Below are positions 59,397-64,000 of a stretch of DNA of 64,000 nt, in pieces; the stretch's first letter is position 1, and each line of letters starts with the position of its first letter. Source of the DNA: Inonotus obliquus (lineage: Eukaryota; Basidiomycota; Agaricomycetes; Hymenochaetales; Hymenochaetaceae); assembly GCA_032164295.1 (NCBI GenBank), contig JAJHTX010000004.1:1550001-1614000 (forward strand). The letters run 5' to 3'. The notes under the pieces were generated by a model that saw only the letters and a program-made list of their open reading frames with translations, made no database searches and was not told where the DNA came from. The translations under genes and the position numbers were made by a program.

Positions 59397-62300
59397 TCAA
59401 TCTTCAGGATGGTTGCTTCTACCTGCTGCAATTGTCTCGCCGCCTCGACGAAGTAGCAACCGCCCCATGTCTTTATTAACGGCAAAAGGCTCGAGCGGAA
59501 TGGGTTGCGCTCGAGCAGTCGGACCTGACATAGTCGATGTGCGTAGAGAAATCTTCACCTCCGCTGACGCGCCACGATTGAGTACCCTAGGGTTACGCTT
59601 CACAACCGCTCCCGTCGCTCTGTCCAGCGTCGCCATGATGGCCGCAATAGTCGCAGGTCCGTTGTACGAGTGATGGAAAAGCTCAACGGGGGTGCCGATG
59701 GTGATTGGAAGCTCGGTGTCGAAGACGATGATGCGTGCCGTGAAAGTTGTGGTTAGTGGTACTGTGTCAGATGGGGGACATAACACAGAGCCGATGCTTA
59801 GATGTATTGGATCGATGTTCGTTAGATATAGCGTTGCGTTTGAACCTGCGGCGGCCCATGGTCTGGTTTCGTCGTCAACTTCAATCACTAAGAGAACGGA
59901 TAAGTTCATAATTCAAGGTTGGTCATTAGCACGTACTCTTCACGACGGCAGACTCATCGCCAGGAAGAATGCGAAGTGTTTCTCCGACTTGGACAACACC
60001 ACTACATAATCTACCCGAAACGGCGATACCGCTAGAGGTGACTCCTTTGAAGACATTTGAGATAGGGAAGCGCAACGGCGCCGTAAGTGCTCGAGTCGGC
60101 GGTTCCAGCTTTTCTGCAATGATAGTTGCAATCAGCAGAACTCGACGGTGTATACTCAGACTTACCCAGCAGATCAACAAGTGTCGGACCTTTGTACCAA
60201 CTTTTCAGAGCGTCTGACTCGTCACCATCTCGATGCGCAAGGTTGATGCCACTGAGCGCGCCTACAGGAACAAACGCTGCTCTAGATGAGCTGAATCCCG
60301 TCTGCGTAAGGAACGGCTTGAGTGCATCGCATATTTCCTCGTAACGGTCCTTATCCCAGTTGACCTGGGATAAAATCAGTCAAACGTTTGTCTACGCATC
60401 TACAACATCAACGAAGCTTACTTGATCCAGCTTGTTGACAGCAACGATCACCTGGGTAACACCGAGGCTACGAACCAATACGAGATGCTCCCGAGTTTGT
60501 CCGCCTCGATCGAAACCAGCCTCGAATTCACCCGTCGCGGCATCGACGACAAGAAGAGCGCAGTCCGCCTGTGTAGCGCCGGAGATCATATTCGGGATGA
60601 AGTCTTTGTGTCCAGGAGCGTCTAAAACCGTTATGCGTCTGCTGGGCGTCTCTAGGGTTTGTTGTGCAATGTCCATGGTCACTCCCCTTGGCGTCGTAAG
60701 CAAAGTTTCTGAAGACATAGGCGACTGAGGTACCTCGCTCGCTCTTCAATCGTTCCATCCATTTCCCAAGCCCATGAAAAACTGCTCTTTCCTATCTTGT
60801 TGCTTTCGCGCTCATTCGCTAACCTCTTCCGTTCGTCAAGGAGTCCAAGTTCATACAATAGTCTCCCCATTAATGTAGATTTTCCCGCATCGACGTGTCC
60901 TACACGAATTAACTTTAGAGCTTGATTATTCCGCACAACATTAATATTCACCGATGACGACCAGACTGACGTCCTTCTTCGTCGTCGTATCTAATGTCTT
61001 GCGCGCTTCTTCGAGGACCTTTTCGCGTGCAAGTGAGATCTTTGGTGGTGGCTCGATAATTGTCCCGCCAGTATCGGGAAAGTCGAGGCGAAGAGATGAT
61101 ATGTCAATCGCCTGCTGGTCTAATGCAGACCTTTGCTGTATAGGCTTCAATGGAGAGCCCGAAGCAGCATTCTTCTGCGTGGTTCCGGCTTGCTTTGATG
61201 TGGCCTTTGAGGGGGAAGATGGAATAGGTGAGGATGCGCGAGATGTGGAGGTAGATGACCCGCCAGACTTCAGTCCTTGCAGCTGTTTGTTTTTTGCCTT
61301 CTCGCCCTTCTCGCGTTTGAGGGCAGCTTTAAAGAGCAATCAGTACTCAGATAGCAGGGCATGAAAAACACAATGTGAACTCTCAAAAAGTACAACACGA
61401 AATAATTGAATTGCCAAAGCAGATAAGTTAATGCAATGAAATGTCTTATAGTCCACGATAAGGTCATGCTGCGGAAGGATGGGTGCGGATATCCTTCGAT
61501 CGTGGCATGTTGTGCCGCGCGGCACCGAGCGCCGTCCCTCGTCGGGCATTCGAGACGACATCGTCAGGACTGGGAACATCAAACGCAAAGGCCGTCGATT
61601 TCAGCACGGCAGAATTCAGCAAATGCATTGGAAGCAGGGCTTCTTTGCGCATTCTTCGGAGCAAGCGTGCTTCCGCTTTCTTTTCCGCTCGCCGTTCTGC
61701 CTTCTGCTCAGGCGATGGTTCACTCTTCACTTCCGGCTGCTTCACATAATCGCGGTCATTCACGAGGAGAGAAGCAAAGGACGAAGGCTCTGCTCGCGAC
61801 GCTGACAAGTTCCCGCCGTAGAGCAAGCTTTGAGCATGACTACGCGCCCTATCAAGTGCCTCACGCTGAGCATCTTCCGCAGATGCTGCAGGCTTCTTGT
61901 GAGAGCCTCTCGCCTTGAGTGCCAACTTTGACTGTTTCCCTTCTAAATTATACGACGGTGGCAGGTCCGCACGGGACATTGCGACCATATTGTCTACGGT
62001 TTGAGTGTACGTCGTTATAGCGGTAGTCATCGAGGAGTTGTTGTATGCGGGCTTCAAGTACTTCGTCTCTGCGAATGGCGGGTTAAGGATGCGAGGTTTT
62101 AAGATCTGCCGGCTAGCATGTTCGCGGTTGGCGGCCTTCGCTTGGGCCAGCTGAGCTAGTTTGGACAGCGTCGGCTTCTGCGCAACCGATGTTGGTTTAT
62201 CAGATACAACAGGTTCATTCTCAGGCGCCGCACGTTGTCCCTCTTCTGTCACTAGTTCTGCCGTCACCTGTCCTGCCTTTGCCTTTGGTGTTGAAGAGGC

Positions 62301-63945
62301 TTCTGACGGAATAGATTTGAGAGAAAGTACTTCGGTTTGAGCAGGGGTCGAAAGCGCGGGTGGTGGAGGTACTGGTAGCGCAAGGGGGGACGGATCTCTT
62401 GCTAACGCTAACAGCTTCGACCTCTCCTTCTGTCGGTCGAACTTCGGTGATGCGTGCACCTCGTCTTTAGGCTCTGGAATAACGTTTGAAATTGAGGTAT
62501 GAGAAGTGAGGGACCGAGGGCGAAGTGCTGGGTAAGTCGCTACCGTGTCTATAGTGTTGGTGCTGGTCGTAGTGACTGAGGATTCGCTAGGTGCCGCTTT
62601 GGACCTCCGCGAGCTAGCCAACGAAGCGAGCTTAGACTTCTTGGGAGTAACTTGCTCCTGGGGGAGCGGGTCTTTCGATGTAGGCTGAGATGCACCCATA
62701 TCAGACTGACTGCGTGTAGACCGCGGCGTTTTAGGAAGACTATGTTCGATGTTTGCTTGAGCAGGTTGACGAAGGGCAGAGAGTGTGCTGATGGATGAGG
62801 ACGATTTGACCCCATGACCCCGGACCGTATGACCGGGTGCTTGGTAACCCCTCTGCTGTGGCGGTGCATGAATTGTTGAAGCAGAGCGGCTTGGTGAGGG
62901 ACTGGGTGTCCTTATCTCTAGATGGCGGATGGCTGAGAGTGAGGGGGAAGGATGAATATCGTTCGGATCGACGACTCGTTCATTCTCTATAGGACAAAAC
63001 GCCAGTAAGTATTGAGAAGGGGATTTTAAGGGAAGTTCGAACTCGCCTATGACCTGTCCATAATCTTCAGACATAGTCTCTATCGTTCGCGCATCATTTT
63101 CCACGAAGGACGTCTGTCTGAGGCCAAACGTGCTTGCGGAGGGTTGCAGAACTTGTCCGTACGAGCTTGTCGTGGGTGTAGATGGCGGACGGCGATTGGC
63201 TAGGAGTTCCTGGCGGGAAGGCCAAGGTCCACTATGCTGGGACGCGGGAGTTCGCTCAGTCCTCTCAGTCCGTTCGGATATTGTAGAAAGCCGGCTGGTA
63301 AACGCAATGCCATCTGCCGGACCTGACCGAGAAAGCCACACGTTAGCGGAAGAATGTCAAAGGGCGTGGCGCAGCAACAGCAAGAAGATGACAAGCACCT
63401 TCACGTTCCCCGACACGATGCTCCGTGCAACCATGACAGACATTGCGTGATAGCGGCAAGGGGAAGAGGAAAACCGAAACAAGACGAGGGTCAATTGGAA
63501 TACGAGAGCTTACCTCTTCGCGCATCCGCAGCTTGTCTACGGTAAATCTCATCTGCGGCCAATTAGCGAAAGTAGATGCACCAGCAAAAGGTAACCGCAC
63601 CCAAGCTTCCATTAACATCAAAAAAGTTGTTGTATACAATCTCCTCTATCTCAGTATCGGGAAGGCCGGAGACGGATTCGTAGCCAACAACATCATAGAC
63701 TTTATCCAGTGCGTCGTGAAATCGTACTGAAATGATCAACTCGTCAGCAAAACGTCGATGGCCAGAGTCATAACGACGCACTCTCATCCTCCGAACTTAA
63801 TTCAAGGCCGTATTCCTCTTCTTCAGAGAATGCGCCGTCATCCAACTCCTCTATTGGCATAAGTGTCAGTGCAACCAATGCATGCACGTCTGTTGGAACG
63901 AGTACCATTGATGTTCATGTTTCTGACAGCACGGTGGCGCGACAT
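59397..63945 (-). CDS. hbs1: HBS1-type ribosome-rescue GTPase with long SKI7-like insert
   Basis: With Dom34/Pelota, Hbs1 frees stalled ribosomes; Ski7-type versions bridge ribosome and exosome in mRNA decay. Minus-strand exons: 63945-63906, 63850-63782, 63726-63601, 63552-63514, 63322-63047, 62986-61526, 61326-60952, 60899-60734, 60686-60422, 60364-60166, 60113-59937, 59887-59397; 1227 residues (yeast Hbs1 is about 611). N-terminal HBS1 domain (1-90: [10 protein letters not shown], acidic block, [14 protein letters not shown]), then a disordered part to about 670 with four SKLA-type motifs and [21 protein letters not shown]. The EF1A-like GTPase follows: [32 protein letters not shown]. Exons 5 and 6 also read through in frame; the intron between them (GC donor gcgagt) is optional. 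Retention of the intron at 61327-61525 would end the protein before the GTPase. Confidence 0.92.
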
Positions 63946-64000
63946 GGTGGTATATGTACAAGGTCAGCGATTCGGTTACCTTCGATTGGAGGTTAGACGG

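Noticed and set aside
59413..60009. Open frames on the plus strand opposite HBS1
   Set aside because: They mirror conserved GTPase exons on the minus strand; the composition is a shadow of that coding sequence.

Overview
The window looks like nuclear DNA of a filamentous basidiomycete, most likely an Agaricomycete. Genes are split by many short introns (mostly 45-65 bp), exons can be tiny (3, 14, 23, 27, 29, 30 and 31 nt of coding sequence), both strands are used, and the protein families fit: Atf1-type bZIP, leucine-rich F-box proteins, berberine-bridge-type flavoproteins and a DUF6741-like protein. I rebuilt 24 protein-coding genes and one pseudogene by hand. Each spliced model was checked for continuous reading frame, but none was tested against RNA or a database.

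Left part (1-18,979): an Atf1/ATF-CREB bZIP gene (2,042-4,352, minus), about 3.7 kb without a recognisable gene, then hexokinase (9,727-11,678, minus) flanked by two related F-box genes. Next come ATP synthase subunit d, a glycerophosphocholine acyltransferase (GPC1 type) and, convergent with it, the tRNA adenosine deaminase TAD1.

Middle (18,980-33,000): a tandem segmental duplication carries two copies of a small basic-protein gene. Both promoters keep a TGACGTA box and a TATA box. After about 2 kb with no gene there is a serine-rich protein with a PPxY motif, divergent from an EFM6-like lysine methyltransferase, then a 3.8 kb gene-poor stretch.

Right part (33,000-64,000): mitochondrial BOL3 and COX15 are divergent. 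They are followed by proteasome alpha-6, a large P/Q/RGG-rich protein I do not recognise, an EF-hand MscS channel, the complex I 24-kDa subunit and a bestrophin-like channel. A small cluster of berberine-bridge-type oxidoreductases follows (two intact, one decayed), mixed with a DUF6741-like gene and a small-protein gene. Last are a CBM48 (AMPK-beta-like, Crp1/Mdg1-type) protein and a very long HBS1/SKI7-type translational GTPase.

Most genes are independent housekeeping units, so no operon logic applies. The mitochondrial set (ATP7, BOL3, COX15, NDUFV2) serves respiration and Fe-S/heme biogenesis. The most unusual feature of the window is the number of introns that seem to need GC-AG instead of GT-AG boundaries: six well supported plus one optional, out of about 114 introns modelled. 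Second is the HBS1 locus, whose long insert carries four SKLA-type short motifs.
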